From the NCBI GenBank assembly GCA_907165065.1, contig OU015540.1, positions 2,712,001 to 2,776,000 of the forward strand: a stretch of 64,000 nucleotides of DNA, in the 5' to 3' direction. The stretch comes from Caprimulgus europaeus. Taxonomy: Eukaryota; Chordata; Aves; Caprimulgiformes; Caprimulgidae. The notes beneath the pieces were generated by a model that had not been told where the DNA came from, made no database searches, and saw only the letters and a program-made list of their open reading frames with translations. Of the stretch, positions 26,401-41,400 are shown piece after piece. Numbering within the stretch: position 1 is the first letter of the stretch; every line of letters begins with the position of its first letter. Made by a program: the position numbers and the translations under genes.

Positions 26401-29400
26401 CCATGAGGAGGATTTCCATCAGGGCAGAAACATTTGTGAGCTCAGTCGCTTTCTCAAGGGCTCAGGGTTGTTTTAGCTCTGCTGGTTTATTAAAGCCACT
26501 ACGCTGGAGATTGCATCTAAATTCTCTGTCACTCCCAATCTCCACAGATAAAACTTTGTGTTGCCTGTTTCATATGAGAACAGACATGGTTGGTTGGAGG
26601 ATATGGATGGGTTTGGCTTATTCTTGGGGTTGCATTTTCAGCAAGGAGTTGTTGGCCCTGCTCCCAGGGCAGGGAGCTGGCCCAAAGCCCTGGTGTGACT
26701 GGTGTAGCTGTGAGATCTGCTTAGGGCAGAGGGTTGGAGCAGCCCTTCCTGTGCGCCTGTTCCTCGTGGTTCGTGCTGTAGGAGAAGCATCACTTCTGCT
26801 AGTCAGAGCTATGGCAGGGATGTGAAAAGCTGCCAGGAGGAAAACCTGAATGCTTTGAATGTGGCATGGAGGAAGGGTGCAAATGAATGTGTAGACACAG
26901 TGCTGAGGGACATGGGTTAGTTGGGGACTTGTCAGTGTGTTGGGTTCGTGATGGGACTCGATGATCTTAAAGGGTGTTTCCAATCAAGGCAATTCTGGGA
27001 TTCTGTGAAATCCTTCTCTCTTTTTTTGTGGTTGTTTTTTGTTTGTCTGAGCTGTCACTGATAGATTTTTCCCCAGGTGAATGCTTGATGTGGGCAGGGG
27101 GTTGGCAGAGCCATGCCATTCAGTAGGGCTGTGTGTGGAGCACTCGGGGACCAGCCAGGTGCTGTCACGGGGGAGCAGGCGATGCAGCGAGCCAGAGCTC
27201 ATCTCCTCTGCCTGGAAGGTTCCTCCTGACGTGGTTCCTGCACACGCCATGGGATCAGGATGGGGACATCATGGCAAGGCAGCAGAGAGGACAGTATGGC
27301 CTGTGCACAGCCTGGTGTCATGTGGGAGGAGGAAGGGAAAGGGTTACCTGGCCCTTCACCCACAGCAGGTGTCTTCTGTAGAGGAATTGCTGGGAGATGA
27401 TAAATCAGGAGGAGCGTGCTGCCTCTGTACCTTCGCTTTGCTCTGCCTCACAGCTCCCCTTGAAATAATTGCATCACTTTGGTGTTCACAGCATCGGTGC
27501 TGCTGATTGGAGAGGTGTTATCATTGTTGCCATTAGCAGTGTAATTAGTGTTAGCATAACAGGCTCCTTTGCCCAACGCACCAAGGCTGAACTAACAACC
27601 TCCAAAACCAAATCCATCCACTCCACCAGCCTGGGGAGAGAGAGTCTCAGGTGTTCAGCAATCCTACATCTTCTGCAGCCTTGTAGTAGTAGTGAATTAC
27701 AATAATTTTAGTTAGTAGTACTGTTATTAGGGCTAATATAATTGAATTTCATTATTTTAGTAGTTATTTTATTTCATTATATAAAATCAGAATGACTAAA
27801 GTTATTTTTTTCTGAATCATTTTGTTCCTGTAACAATAGGAACATACTGCAGATCCAGGGCATGCTTGGGGGTGAGGCATATTTTATGCAAAAAGGAATG
27901 AGAAAAATGTAATGGAAAGTCACCTCCTCCTTTTTAAGTCCTATTTTCCAGATTTTTCTGTTCTTCCCCCAATATTATAAATAAATATTACATGAGAAAC
28001 ACATTGCAAAGCCAGCACAGTTATTTTCTTAGTATTTTGTTCCTTGGTCATCTCTGAATATTAGTGGTGGTTTAATATAATTCCATTTCATCGGGGTTTT
28101 TTGTCAAGAAGGTGAAAATGTGGAAGCTCTGGGCCATCTCCAAACTCAATGGTGGCTCCACTGAAATCGAGGAGTTAGGCCAGGTGAAAATCCAGCAGCT
28201 GTCTGTAAGACACAAGCAGCTGATGTGAGGTGGAACAAGAGTTGCTGAGCTCTCCTGCTGGTTTGTGGTCACATCCAGTGACTCCAAGCTTTCACTTTGT
28301 GCAATGTCCAAGTGATGTGACTGTGTTGAAGCTCTTTCTGGTAGTTCCTTCCTGACCTCTTGAGTCCTTTCTTGCCTTAGCAAAGCAAAGTGCTGTTGTC
28401 TTAGGGAGCAAGAGGGATGTCGGTGATGGTAGTTGTGATTTTTACATTTCTGAGTTGGAATGTCTGTATTGCACACAGGCAAAAGCTAAAATGGGGCAGT
28501 GAGCTCCCAGGAGCAGCTCATTCCCTTGTCTCCAGCAGAAATGAGAGAGCTGGGGCTGTTCAGCCTGGAGCAGAGAAGACTCCAGTGGGACCTTCTAGTG
28601 GCCTTCCAGTACCTGAAGGGGCTCCAGGAAGGTGGGGAGGGACTTTGGCCAAGGGCAGGGAGTGACAGAACAAGGGGTGATGGCTTGAAACTGGCAGAGG
28701 GAAGATGGAGATGAGATGTGAGGAAGAAATTCTTTGGTGTGAGGGTGATGGGACACTGGCCCAGGTTGCCCAGAGAAACTGTGGCTGCTCCTCCCTGGAA
28801 GTGTTCTCGGCCAGGTTGGATGAGGCTTTGAGCAACCTGGTCTAGTGGAAGGTGTCCCTGCTGCTGGCAGGGGGTTGGGACTGGATGAGCTTTAAGGTCC
28901 CTTCCAGCCCAAACCACTCCATGATTCTATGAAATGGTGGTGGTGTGTTGCTCACCACTGCCCACCTGCTCTGATGCAGGCTGTTATCAAAGACCCACCT
29001 GAAGGATCAGGACCCAGAAGTCTTCCTTGCCCATCATAACAGCATGTACTGCAGGCTGCTGGCAAACACAGACTCTGGTTTCTTACCTTCTTCTCTTTCC
29101 TTTTTCTTTTTGATCATTGTGGATGGTTTTAATTGTCATTTTAGTCTGGTGTTCATGGCTAAGAAGAATGTATCAATAATTCACTTGCAAGAACAGCGTG
29201 GCAGCTCTGAAGTTCCCATCTGCCTGCTTTGGCTGCAGGCTAGAGCACTCTGGGCTGTTCACAGCATTGTGTTCTCAGGGACAAAAATAAGCTTTTAATA
29301 ATTGCTTGGGATGCTTCAGGTTTGCTAGAGGGGAGGAAAGGTGGATTTCCCCTGAATTTGTTCTCCTGGCTCCTAGCCTGTCTCTGATGCAGAGCAGAGA

Positions 29401-32400
29401 GGAGTTGCTGCCTGTGTTACAGATGTGGATTTGCAGATCATCATTTCCATACTCATGAAGCTTTTGAATCTTAAGCTCTTCATGAGGGTTTCTTGGAAGC
29501 TGCAGAGAAACTATATCAAAACTGAGCCTGTACCAAGTGTGATCCTGTCTTGGAGGACAAAAGGGCTGGAAGTTCACCCAGCTGTGTTGTCCTCATAGGA
29601 TGTCCCTGAGTTTCATCAGCTTACGAAAAAAGCAGTAAGATGTAGCTACCCACCCTAGCACTGGCTTGGGTCCTAAGAACCCAAGGGACCTTTTCAGTCC
29701 AGTGTCACAAAAATCACAGTAGATAGACCTCAACTCACCTAGTCCATCCTCTTGCTCTAGGGCAGGATCAACTCTTCCTATGTCAGTTGTAAGTGGTTTC
29801 ATACCTTTTACGAAGGTGAACATCCTCGGTTAAGGAAAGTCTCTGCACATCTCAAAGGGGAGCCTATCAAGAACTACCCGTGCCCAAATGTCTGATAGAT
29901 GCTCAAGTGTCTGATACACATTTAGGACCATAGGAGAGACTAGATGTTAGTCTAGGAGTTAGGGAAAGAGCTTGAGAGCCCTGACATTTGGCATCTGTAG
30001 ACACTGAACCTTCCCTTGGTGACCCAAGAATGAAGGCTCAAGTAGGCAACACCCCACTATTCTGTAAGATACACTGCCAAATTTTCTTCTGATGTCCACC
30101 CAATGTTTTGGTGGGTTTTTTTTTTTTTTCTTCTGCCCCAAGATCCTTGAACCTCAGAAAAGCTCTCCTAATCTTCTTCCATCTTTCCTTCTTCCACTTA
30201 GCACTCAGAGGTCAGTTAAAGCAGATTGCTCAAATTTCTCTGAAGAATTATCCTCTCCTTGAACTTATTTCCTTGTCAGGCCACTTCAGCTTCCTCTCCT
30301 TGAGCTTAAAAGATGACTAAGTCAAGGTCTTTGTCATATATAGACTAAACATATTCCCCATCTTGTTCTTCCCATCAGCACTCCTCTGTCATGTTTTCTT
30401 GCTGTGCCTCATCTCCTAATACCAGTGCACAGCCTGCAAATCACAAATGTGCATTTTCCAAAGGGACTCTCCATAAAGGTCTATTAGCAGGGGATGAGTA
30501 ATGGTTTGACAAAATAGATTTAAGTGGCCCCTTCTGAATCATCTTGGCAGTAATAGAGACAGTGTGTCCATTTTTTGATTAAATATTTCCAGTGCCATTA
30601 GCTTGGGTGAAGTAAACAACTTCTATTGAGTTTGTCTGCTAATGACAACCCAAAAGCCTTTGATCTCTCTGTTAGCAGTGAGCAAGCCTCTTGCTTGGAT
30701 GTGGATAAAGATCACATCACCATGGCTAAAGGTGCCTCTTGCTTGGATGTGGATAAAGATCACATCACCATGGCTAAAGGTGCCTCTTGCTTGGATGTGG
30801 ATAAAGATCACATCACCATGGCTAAAGGTGCCTCTTGCAGTACAATCAAAGAGTTTGGAAACAATTCTTTATTCTCTCAAGGTTCATGCTCCTGCCACCT
30901 TTAATGGACGCTGTCAGAGCCACCTGTGATGGGCATCCCCTAACCTCTGTGCACAGACATGCACAGGGGCAGCTTGGCTGCGAGATTTTAGCAAAGAAAA
31001 TCACCAATGAAGCTGCATTTCTTGTGCAGGCTCCTTGAGGCAGGGCCTCTGTGTTCCTTTTTTTCCCTGCAAGGGTCTGTAGCATATTTCCATGTTCTCT
31101 GTGTCTGTCCCTTCATAGCATGCCTCACAATGTTGTATGCTCTTGCTTGAATTCTCCAGTTCTTGAAATCTCGTGACTCAGTTTACACCTAAAAGGAGAA
31201 GATAGACTCTGGCTCTTCTTTCTAGTTAATGGTATGGAATGCAAGATATTTTCAACCTAAATATAAAAAAGAAAAGAAAAAGAAATCAATATGAATGAGG
31301 CATTATTAAAAAAAAAAATGCTTTGTGATTAGCCAGCAAAGCTGATTTCAGGCATGAAGTTGATGATTTTTCACCATTTGTCGTTGACTTCAGCACAGAC
31401 AGTGGTCAGGAAAAAAAAACCCAAACGTTTGCAATGGGCAAGAACTGTGTGAATATAATTCCTTGTGTGAGTGTGATTTTTTTTTTATGGCGGGGGATAA
31501 GCCAAATACATTGGATGAGAGTCAACACAGGCCTTGCTAAGAGGTGTCACGCCTCCCAGATCTGCTGGTTCTGTGAAGGACTCCACCAGCATACGGATGG
31601 GAATGATTCAGGCTGTAGAATGTGTTTGGATTTTTGCCAGAGGCTCTTAAAGGAGCTAAGCCCATGTGGGGTGGGATGGCAGCCTGCTCCTAGAGAGAAG
31701 CCTGCTCATATTTAACAGCTGCTGAAGAGCAGAGGGAAAGGGGTACAAGTAACAGATCCAGGACACTGAGACATTGGGAAGTTGCCTGGGGCATCTCCTG
31801 GTGTGCTGTGGGACTCGTGCTGTCCCGCGTCCTCCTGACCCATGTTCCAGTCGTGGCATTGCTGAGAGCGAAGGGACGATCCTGGCTCCCCTTGGCACCA
31901 CGCTCAGGCTGAACAGGCGCTTCCTCGCTTGCACCCAGCACTGGAGGAGGGGTTAGTCACTCACTGCCCTCAGTTCAGGCATATTTTTTTCTCTTTTTCA
32001 ATGAAAATAATCAGTGTGTTAGCACTGACAGAGGTGACCGGTTCGCAGAGTCCGCGCTCGAGCATCTCTCCCCAGGTGAGCTACTCCAGTGCTCTCGGTG
32101 TGTTGCTGGAGGCATTCATCCTTCATTGTTATCTGCAGAGTTGGCTTCTTCCTCCTGTGACTTCTTGTCTAATAACTAAACCTGAGTACTTCTAGCCTTG
32201 TTTGGGGGGTTATTTTATAAGATTTGGTGGGTTTTTTCATTTTAAGGCTGATTTTTTCAGCCATCTGTCAGACCAAGTGATCCTCCATCAAGACATAATC
32301 CAGCTGATTGGCCTACTTTTCAAGAATAGTAGCTTTAGTTTTGTATGCTGCTGCTGATAGCATTTCAGATTGCCCAGGTCCTTTCCTCCTGAGGGTGGAG

Positions 32401-35400
32401 AAGACAGCAATTGATCTAATCCAGCTTGGCATTTATGCCACTTGAAATGAAATTGCATTTTGCTGAATGAAACTGAGAAATGGGAAAGTAATACTGCAAA
32501 TATGTTGTGCCATGTGAGACCTTCTGCCTGGGAAGCTTCCTAAGGAAGCTACAGTGGAGTTGATTATCCCAGAGAACAAAGTCTCTGATCTGTAGTTCTT
32601 GTTGCAAGAGAGGGAAGTGTGGCAGCCAAGGTTTCTGCTGTTGAAAACACTCCCAGCCAGGAGTCAATACCCAGTGAACTTGAAGGACTCACACAAAAAT
32701 CCCAGAGATACGACTTTGGGGTATGGTCATTGCTGGATAACACTGACTCTAATGGTTTGGAGGTGGTTTTTGTTTGGGGTTTTTTTAATGCCAGAGTACA
32801 TCACACTTCTGTGCAGCTTGCTCCATTCTTCCCCTTGATGCCCTATTTGCAGCTCCAGAAAGGAGCAGTGCATTTTGCATTTGGCTGGCCATATGCAGTT
32901 GGGTAAAGTAATTATTAGCATTGACTTTCATGCCACAGAGCAGAGAAGTAAAAGCAATTCCACAGAGCATTAGGAGATCAAGTAGGTCAATTGAAAGGAG
33001 GAAAAATTACCATTGGCAATCTTCAATTAAACTGTTATCGCTCCACATGAAGGATCCCATTTAGAGGAAGGCATAAAACCTGAGAGTAGAGGTGACTGAG
33101 AGAATAAATTCTCCATTTTTAATTCCAAAGCCAGAGAGTGAACATTCATCAGTAGGCATGAGGAGGAGATCTCTCTTTCCTTCTGTTTCCAGCCTACTTT
33201 TAAGGAGAACCCATTTGGAAATCTCTCAGCAAAGCTTTTTTTTGTTTTTTTCATGAGAAAGCACAAACTCACTGAAATTGCAGCTTTTAGTAGAGACATT
33301 AACGACAGCTAAACCCTTCCTGAGAAGGTCTTTTGGTTCTGAGAGGTTGTGGTGTCTGGCTGTCAAACACAGGGCAGAAGGCACCTCAGAATAGCAAACA
33401 TCTTGGTGACCAGGGCAGTTTTCTAGGAGCTGGGGCATCCTGGTTCAAGTCCTTGGTCCCTTTCCAAGGCCAGAAAGCATAAAGAACTTCCAACTGCACT
33501 CGTGTGCATGGGAAAGCACCACCCAAACCATTCTTTGGAGTAAGAGAAGTTCTATCATACGACAGCAAGGCAATTTCCATGGTTTGAACCATAGTCTAGA
33601 TTGACTAAACTGGTTTGAAGTTGATTTTAAGACAGTGAGAGTCCTATGTTGTAAGTAAATAAACTACATCAAAATGGTTTACTTAGGAAATATTTTCAAA
33701 TGCAGAAATTGAAAGGCCACTCACATTATTCTTCATATTTTTTTGTACAGGCAGGGAATGCAGAGAAGGAAAGAAGCCAGGTCTTAAATTGATTGGGCTT
33801 TGTTTGGTTGTTTGTTTATGTACCTTAGAAATACCAGAATTACTCCATTTGATCTTTGACAAGCAAAAAAAGGAGAGAAAAATAAAGGTCAAAATGCAGC
33901 CTTCACATTTGCTAGCAGTCATCTGAGATGTCACTTATGTTCCCTGACAGCTCTCTGCTTCAGCTGTGAGCTTCTGGCTCTTTAAACTCCCTCAAAAAGG
34001 ACTTTTTCCCAAAGTCCTTCAGAGGCATTCAAATGAAATAGCTGTAAATAAAACCAAGCACACAGCTTGCAGAGTTTGGGGCAACCTTGGTGCTTCTGGA
34101 TATAATCACTGCAGTCTCCCCTTATGAGATGTTGGAGGTTCCCTCCTTCACCCATTGCTGGACCAGGGGGATGTTCATGTTTGATGTCGTGGTTCAGCCA
34201 CCCTACACACTTCTGCTTCATCACTGGTGTGTGTAACATGTTCCACATCCCAACCCAGCCTTTTGGGCTGCCTTTTGATGACAGAACCTGCAGACACTTC
34301 TGAAGCACATGGGCCTAAACACTCTTGCTTTTACTCAGGTGTGAAATTTGCTCTTTGCCTGTAGTGCCCTGAGCTGCTCATTTGCTGGGGTTATTTTCAG
34401 GTAGGTGGTCACCAGTGCTCAGCCTCTGCAAAACCCTGGGGAGGGACACCCAGACCCCTCTAACTGCATCGTTTCTTCATCCCAGTGTAAATCTGCAGTG
34501 ATTTTGGGGCTGCTCTTGACCCAGCCGTGTAGAGCAAGGGGTGTTTGGGTGAGGCAGGACATAGCTCTCTGCCTGGGTGATAAAATACCTGCTGTGACTG
34601 AGGGAAGAGATCTGCCCTTAGATGCCAGCACGTGGAGCATCCACTCTCATGCTGGATGGCTGATTACATTGCTCTGGACAGGATAAATAATTAATTGCCT
34701 CATAGGTGCCCAAGGTGACAGATTCTCCTCTATGCTTCATTAAGCATTTAAGAAACTTCAGCTTGGGCCTATCCCATGCCATGTCTGATTGCTGGGCTGA
34801 CTTCAGAGAGATCTGAGCTGGTGTCCAGGAGGATAAATGCTGCCAGTGTCTTCATGTCCTTTGGGCAAAATTTGCTCTGTAGCAAAATGCCTGTGATGTG
34901 ACTGTGAGTTGTAGCTCCTGATCCAAGCAGAACCTGCCTGAGGAGACTAAGGCTCCTCTTTAGTTGAATTTGCTGTAGGAAAAGGACAAGGGCAAAAAAT
35001 TGGTGTTTGATGGAAGTTTTCAAAGGAGTGAGTGTGCAAGAAACACAGCTGAGAGCTTCAAATACAAAGTTTGAGCTTGTAAGAGTGCAAGAAATGACTA
35101 TGGATGCAGGTGAGCTGCGGTGCCTGGGGAGGAGGGGACCACTGGGTGCCATGAGGACTGGATTCAACCAACTGCCTCCAAGGAGAGGAAAGAAAGGAGA
35201 CAGACTGTGTGTTAGAGATCCCTGCATGTTCTCCATGGGTTAAACCCAGCCTCCAAGAGTCCTGTGCAGTGTTTTATCCAAACTTGCATCCTATATTCAG
35301 AAGGCACACAGGTCCAGGCTCACCCAGGTCCAGGGTGGCAGGCTGAGCTCACTGCCTAGTGCAGTGGGAGCCTGCCTTTAATATTAGTATTATACACACA

Positions 35401-38400
35401 TTCCATACTTGTTCTAGTTCTTTAGAACAATTTTGAGGAATATTTTGTAATTTTGAGCTCTGTTTAGCAATTTCATTGATTTGCTCTCCTCCTGTGGTGT
35501 CAGCGCTTCCAACTCATTTAAGCTATTTCCCCCAATTTTTGAACAATATTTCTTATTAAAAAAACTCTTAATCCCTCCCAAACCATCCTTTTCATCTGTC
35601 CCAGAAAACTGGCTTTCATCTCACGATTGCTTTCACAGTGGCACGTAAACCCTACAAGTGTAACATGGAGCCCAGTAATCCATCAGTTAAACAGATTAGT
35701 TATGTAGGAGGCTCAGTGAGTAAAGCAAACAGGCTTTTCTCTCTCTCCATAGAGGAAAAGCCAGCTCGAGCATAGCTCCATGCTCTTCAGTTGTGCACTG
35801 GAGATGCACAGGATTCCCTTCCACCTTGCAGATCTCCTGGTGGGGATGGACTCTGGAGGGTGGCTGGTTGCGGTGTCTTGGTTCTCCGGATGAGTGAGCA
35901 CCAGATGTCCACCATGAGGTGAGAAAGTGAAGCCTGAGGCACCATCTCCCCACTCTGCTGTGCCAGGAGGAGAGCTGCACTGCGGCTGGTGTCCCTTTGC
36001 ATGGGTTTTCTGGGACTGTCACCTTTTTGCAGCTGGTGACATCATGACTGAGGCTGCAGGTGTCCTGGTATCACCTGTGTATCTGTGGAACATGCAGACA
36101 CACCACTTAGAAAAGCCTCCAGTGGAAAATTAGAAATTCTTGAGTTCTCATCCTGACTCTGCCTGTGGCTCACTGTGTAGAGTGGATCTTAAAATCCCCA
36201 CAATTAGGTTTCTTTTCAATAGGGTGGAGCGGAGCCTTCACACCCCGTTACCATAGATCAGGCAGAGCCACAGCTGACACCACTGCCTGGTCTCTGGAGA
36301 GCAGGAGCTTGTATTTGGAGGGAGGAGCAGGCTGTGCTCAAGTGCCAGAGGGAGAATAAGTCCTTGAAGCTGGAGTTGTCCCTTCTGGGTGGTGTCCTGT
36401 GCATCGCTGGGACTGGATCTTTGCCTGGAAGCATGGGGCAGTGCTGAGCATCCCTCCTTTAATCCTTGGGCACAGCTCAGAAATGCACTTGCAACCTGTG
36501 GACATACTGAAAAGTAAAGTTGCTTCGTGCTGGGTGGGTTATCCAGTATTGCACCAATCGCTGTGGTTGAGGTTTATTAATCCAAAAAGTTGTCTGGTTT
36601 AGCTTTCCCCTCCCTCTTCCACCCAAATGCCTTCTCCCCTGCTCCTTGCCTCTCTCATGCATTCCCTTTGGTTTTTAATTCTGGGAATTGGGGATGATGC
36701 CAGAGACTGCAGACAGGTGAAATCTGCTGGTAATTGGAAAATGACAGCTGCTCGAAAATGGGGTGAAGAGAAAATACAGAGTGTCCAGAAGCAAAGCACA
36801 AATTGACAGTTCATTATGTCTCCTCTTCCTGGTCAGAGTCGCTGTAGACTGAGCTTAAAAATATAAAGCAGAAAAGCCACCATAAACAAGTGCTCAAAAT
36901 CCCATTGACAGCTTTAGGCCCAGAACTAGAGGAAAAAAAAACCAACACAAGTGCAGAGGATGTTTATGAGACTAAATGTTCTGGATTTGTTTACCACTCC
37001 TCTGCGTCTCTGCCAGCCTCAGCTCTCCCTGTTCAGGAGGAGTCAAACGGCTGCTTTGGGCTTGGAGGGGATTTCTGAAGCAAAGCACGTCTTTTACTCT
37101 GGAAACTTCCTTCCCTGTTCATTCAGCAGGAGGGACCAGGTGTCTAACAGCCCTTTTCTCCAGTGTGAGACAGGTATGATTATTTCTTCTCAGTATTAGA
37201 GCAAAAAAGGTGCCCTAGCCAAGGCATGATGCCATCCTGCTGATGGTGGAACACAAGCTATGTAAAATAGCTGGTTGTGGATGTAGCTATCAAAAGAGAT
37301 AAGGTAGAAGACAGGTGAGAGGAAAAAGAGAGGCACAAAGAGATGGTGCAGTAATTCAGTTGCACAAAGAGAATCTAAGGCTGCAAAGTCCTACTCCTGT
37401 TCTTCATCCTCTGCTTGTAGGAGCCATCAATAATTTGACCATTATGAGTTTCTCTGTTATTGAATTTCTCCTGATTCCAGGAAGGCTCTGGGGTTGTGCT
37501 GCATCTTGCTAAAACCAGAAGTATCAGATTCTCAGAAAGACACTAGTCTTCTGAGGTTTTCAGACCCAAACTATTTAGAAAAGGATTTTTTTGTCTGTTT
37601 ATCTGAACTCAGAATGAACTGCTAAAACGTTTGAGGTTTGTCCCTAATAAAAACACTGGTTTTGAATCACTGAAATATTCTGCAGCATGAACACGGCCTT
37701 CAAAGTGAGCAGAGGTGCTTGTGCTTTCCTGGGACGTGTTTTGCCTGTAGTCAAGGCTCTTACTTTAAACTCCTGTTCAAGGATGCTGAAATCTTACAAA
37801 TCAACCCCATACAGTTTCTGCCCTTCTCTTGAATGGTGGGAAACCTACTCCTGCAGCCAAAGCGTGAGCATTCATTTGAATCGGAAATCTATACAATTTG
37901 TACTCAGATCTGAGCCTTTTTTGAGCATTTCCTGGGACCTGCCAGTGGGACTTGTGGATTAAACCACTCTCTCTGCTCATTTTTGCTGTCTCCAGTATGA
38001 CAGTTCCCATTCCAGCCTCTATATCTGGCAGTGTGGACCCTCATACCAGCGTGACAGCATTGCCCACCGTCTCTCCTGTATTGCAGCCATTTTGGGGGGA
38101 TTCCTGAGCATTTTATAGCTTTGTGCAATGCCACCTGGTTGCCATTTGGCCATGCTCCCATTTGCCCTGGTCTGTCTCTGAAAAGCTGGACCAATGTAAA
38201 GGTCAATCAAAAGATGTGGAGATATCCCAAGCCGTCTGGGGGGTCATGCTCTGTCACTGTTGTTTGAAAAAGGAAGTTGTCACTGATGCAGTTTGGAGCC
38301 CTGTGGTGGGCAAGTAGTTTCCCCTGTCAAGAGTTGTTAAGGTTTACAAAATATTTGGCAAAAAGCAAAAACCACCACTTTAGATCTACTCTCTTAGAAG

Positions 38401-41400
38401 TGCATCATTTTGATGCTAACTTTTGTTTGTTAGCCATTCCTTGCTGGAAAGGAAGTTGCTTTTCATGACACAACCACATCTCAAACAAAAAGCCTGAAAT
38501 TTCCTCTTCTGAGAAGGTCAAAACAAGACATTGCAGCAGTTTTAAAGCTTTGTTGCCACTTCATTTTCTTCCAGCCAGGAAGTTTGACAAAAATAATCCT
38601 TGCCATGAAAAGTTTTGTTTTCAGCAAATCAACATTTTGTTTTTCCCAGAGAAAAAGGCTCCTGGGAAAATTCCTGCTCTGGGGTTGGCATAAATTTGAA
38701 CAAAACAACAGTGTCTCCTAGTGGCTGACTCCATGGGAATGGCCAAATCCATCTTGGCTTTCAAGTGTCTCTTCCTTGATTCTCCTCTTAGGTCTTTGCT
38801 CATCAGAGATTGAGAGGAGTGGGAAACGAATTGTGCTCTAAGCAACAAACCATTTCATAAGCCATAAAAATATCCATGGCAGGCTGTTTTCTAGGCTCCA
38901 GTTGGTGTTGAAAGAAGGTAATTACGTTTGAAGGCTGTATCACTGGATGCTTGGCTCATCTGCTGTTCAGCTTCCACTCTAATAATACAAAAGCTTGCAT
39001 CAGCAGCTTAGCCAGCATGCAGGGCGATCCATCCTTGTCTTAGCCCAGTGGGTCCTGCCTCCGTGTCACCACAGGATTGTGCTCCAAACGTTTCACGTTA
39101 CAGCAGTCCTTGTCATCAAATTAGTTCAGCCTCACACCGAGTATGATCACTGCAGGGTAATGAAGATCTCTTGTCTGAAGCACAGTTGGCTTTGCAGTGT
39201 CAGCCTGCTGTCCATCGACCTTGCCCAGGCATCCCCCCATCATCTTGATCTGCTGGATCAGCTCCTGATCACAGCTATTGATGACCTCATCTGGGCCACC
39301 TCCTTGTCCTCTCCGTTCTCTCTTCCTTGTGCCCTCTCTCCCCTCCCCTGAGAGATGGCTGCAGCTTTCCTCCTGCTCTCTCTGAATTCAGACATGAAGT
39401 AAAAGTCAGAGTAAGCAATAAGGACACCCAGTTGTCCAAGGAAATTGGCAAATCAAAGGAATGATATTGGCAGATTAACTGGTGGCAATGCCATGTGTTC
39501 AACAGGCCACAGAAAACTCTTGGGTTGGCTTAGAAAACATGGGATTTTAGAGAATAACAACTTGCAAATTCATTTTAGTTGCCTGAGGGTGTTTTTAAGT
39601 TTGTCCAGCTTAGGCTTTTCAGGCTGGACACTGACTTTTTTTGGTAACAACTCCTGAGGTTGTTATCCACATAACTCCAGAATTAGGGATTTTGAAATGA
39701 TCCCAATTTTCATGATAGAATTGTGTCTCTTGGCAGCCCACCTGGCAGCAGGAAGGTGAACTTGGAGAACAGTGAATTCAGTTTTACTTCAGTGGATGAG
39801 ACTGCTGCTGAATTGCAGCCTCTGAGGTACTGTAGGTAGCAGTGGACAGATTCTCTGTGTTTCCCAGCAGAAGGTTCTACAGAACAACCCCGTCCCTTCA
39901 AAGCTGCCCAAGCTGCAGCTTCCTTGCTGACGACTGTGTCATTAATTTCCCAGCCTCAACACGCTAATGAGCCATCCTCAGCCTGCCATGAACACCCTGT
40001 CCCAAAGAGCCCTCAGTCTGCTGCCTGGAGGGATGTAAGGATTTAGCAAGTTCTTTTTGCTTCTTGTCAAGAATGCCCTGACATCACCCCAGCCGAGGGG
40101 GCACCAACCACGCCAGCCACACGCTGCTCCTGACACATAGCTCGGGGACGCTGTGAGCGTGGTGTCCCGTCACCGCTGTGGCTTACAGCAGGACAGGCGC
40201 CTGGCAGCCTGTGGGGCTATTTCAGGCTCAGGCTCTGCTGGGAAGCTGGTGAGATGCCATCCTGGAGCAGCCCTTTTCTTCAGCTGTGCTTTTGTTGTAA
40301 AGGGCAGACCTCTGTCTGTGTTGTTTTGGCATCGTTGGGGTGGGGAATGGCACGAGCGAGCGCTGGTTGATGTCAGGGAGGGAACTGCCATCCCTGCAGC
40401 AGAGAAGGTGTGAGGAGGACAACCCAGTGACCCTCTGGCATCTGGGCCACCCCTTGCTAGAGACTCAAGAACTGAAAATTGCACAGTCCTTCCCCTCGTG
40501 TCCCTTAGTAATTAATGTATATGGATTATAACCATGAGGACTCAGGCTCTTAGTACTCTTTCTCCTGGATAAATGGTTGAGCAAAAACCAATCTATTGCA
40601 TAAAGTAATTTAGCCCATGAATGATGGGTCATTAGCAGCCCACAGACTGTCGCTGCCTCTAGCAGGGGATGTGTGGGCTCTTCCTGCACTCCAGTTAACT
40701 CTTTTGCTCTCTCCTTCCATTGCCAAGGATTGAGCTTGCAGAGTGTGGAGTTCCATGTGGCTGTGCCACAGTGTGACCATGCTCTTCTCCCTTCAGAGCC
40801 TCCAATAATGCCACCAAATCCCCAAGAAACTGCCAACTGTTAACATAGTGTCTAATGACGGATGGGGAATAAAGGAAGCTATTATCAGTCAGGAGATGAG
40901 TCAGATATGAAAATAATACCTTTCTCTAGACAATATTATTACACTGAGGAAATGAAAAAGACTCATTTTCTTTTGTAAAGGGGCAGACTTCAAGCATTAG
41001 AAATGCGCAATGCAGAGCCTGGGGCTGTTTGAGGGAGTAGCTCCAGTAAGTGAGTGAACCCCATCCCACCTTTGGCACCAGTCCCTGCTGTGCACTGGTT
41101 TAGAGCCTGGGAGCTGGGCAGACATTGCTGTGCTTCCCAGGAAAGGCTGTGTCTGAAAAGCAAGATTGTAAGCCAAGGTAATTTGGGGCTGGTGATAGAG
41201 GAGGGGAATGGGAAAATCAGTTCTTGAATGTCAGCTGCATACAGACTTCTACACCTGGAGAAATCCATGCTGATCCTGGAGGGAATGCTGACACTCAGCA
41301 TGCTCCTGTCATCTTAACAAAACCTGCTGGATGTTACTAACCAGGACTTCAGAAGGAAAAATCATATTGGGGTTTTTTGGGGGAGAATTTCCAAAGGGAG

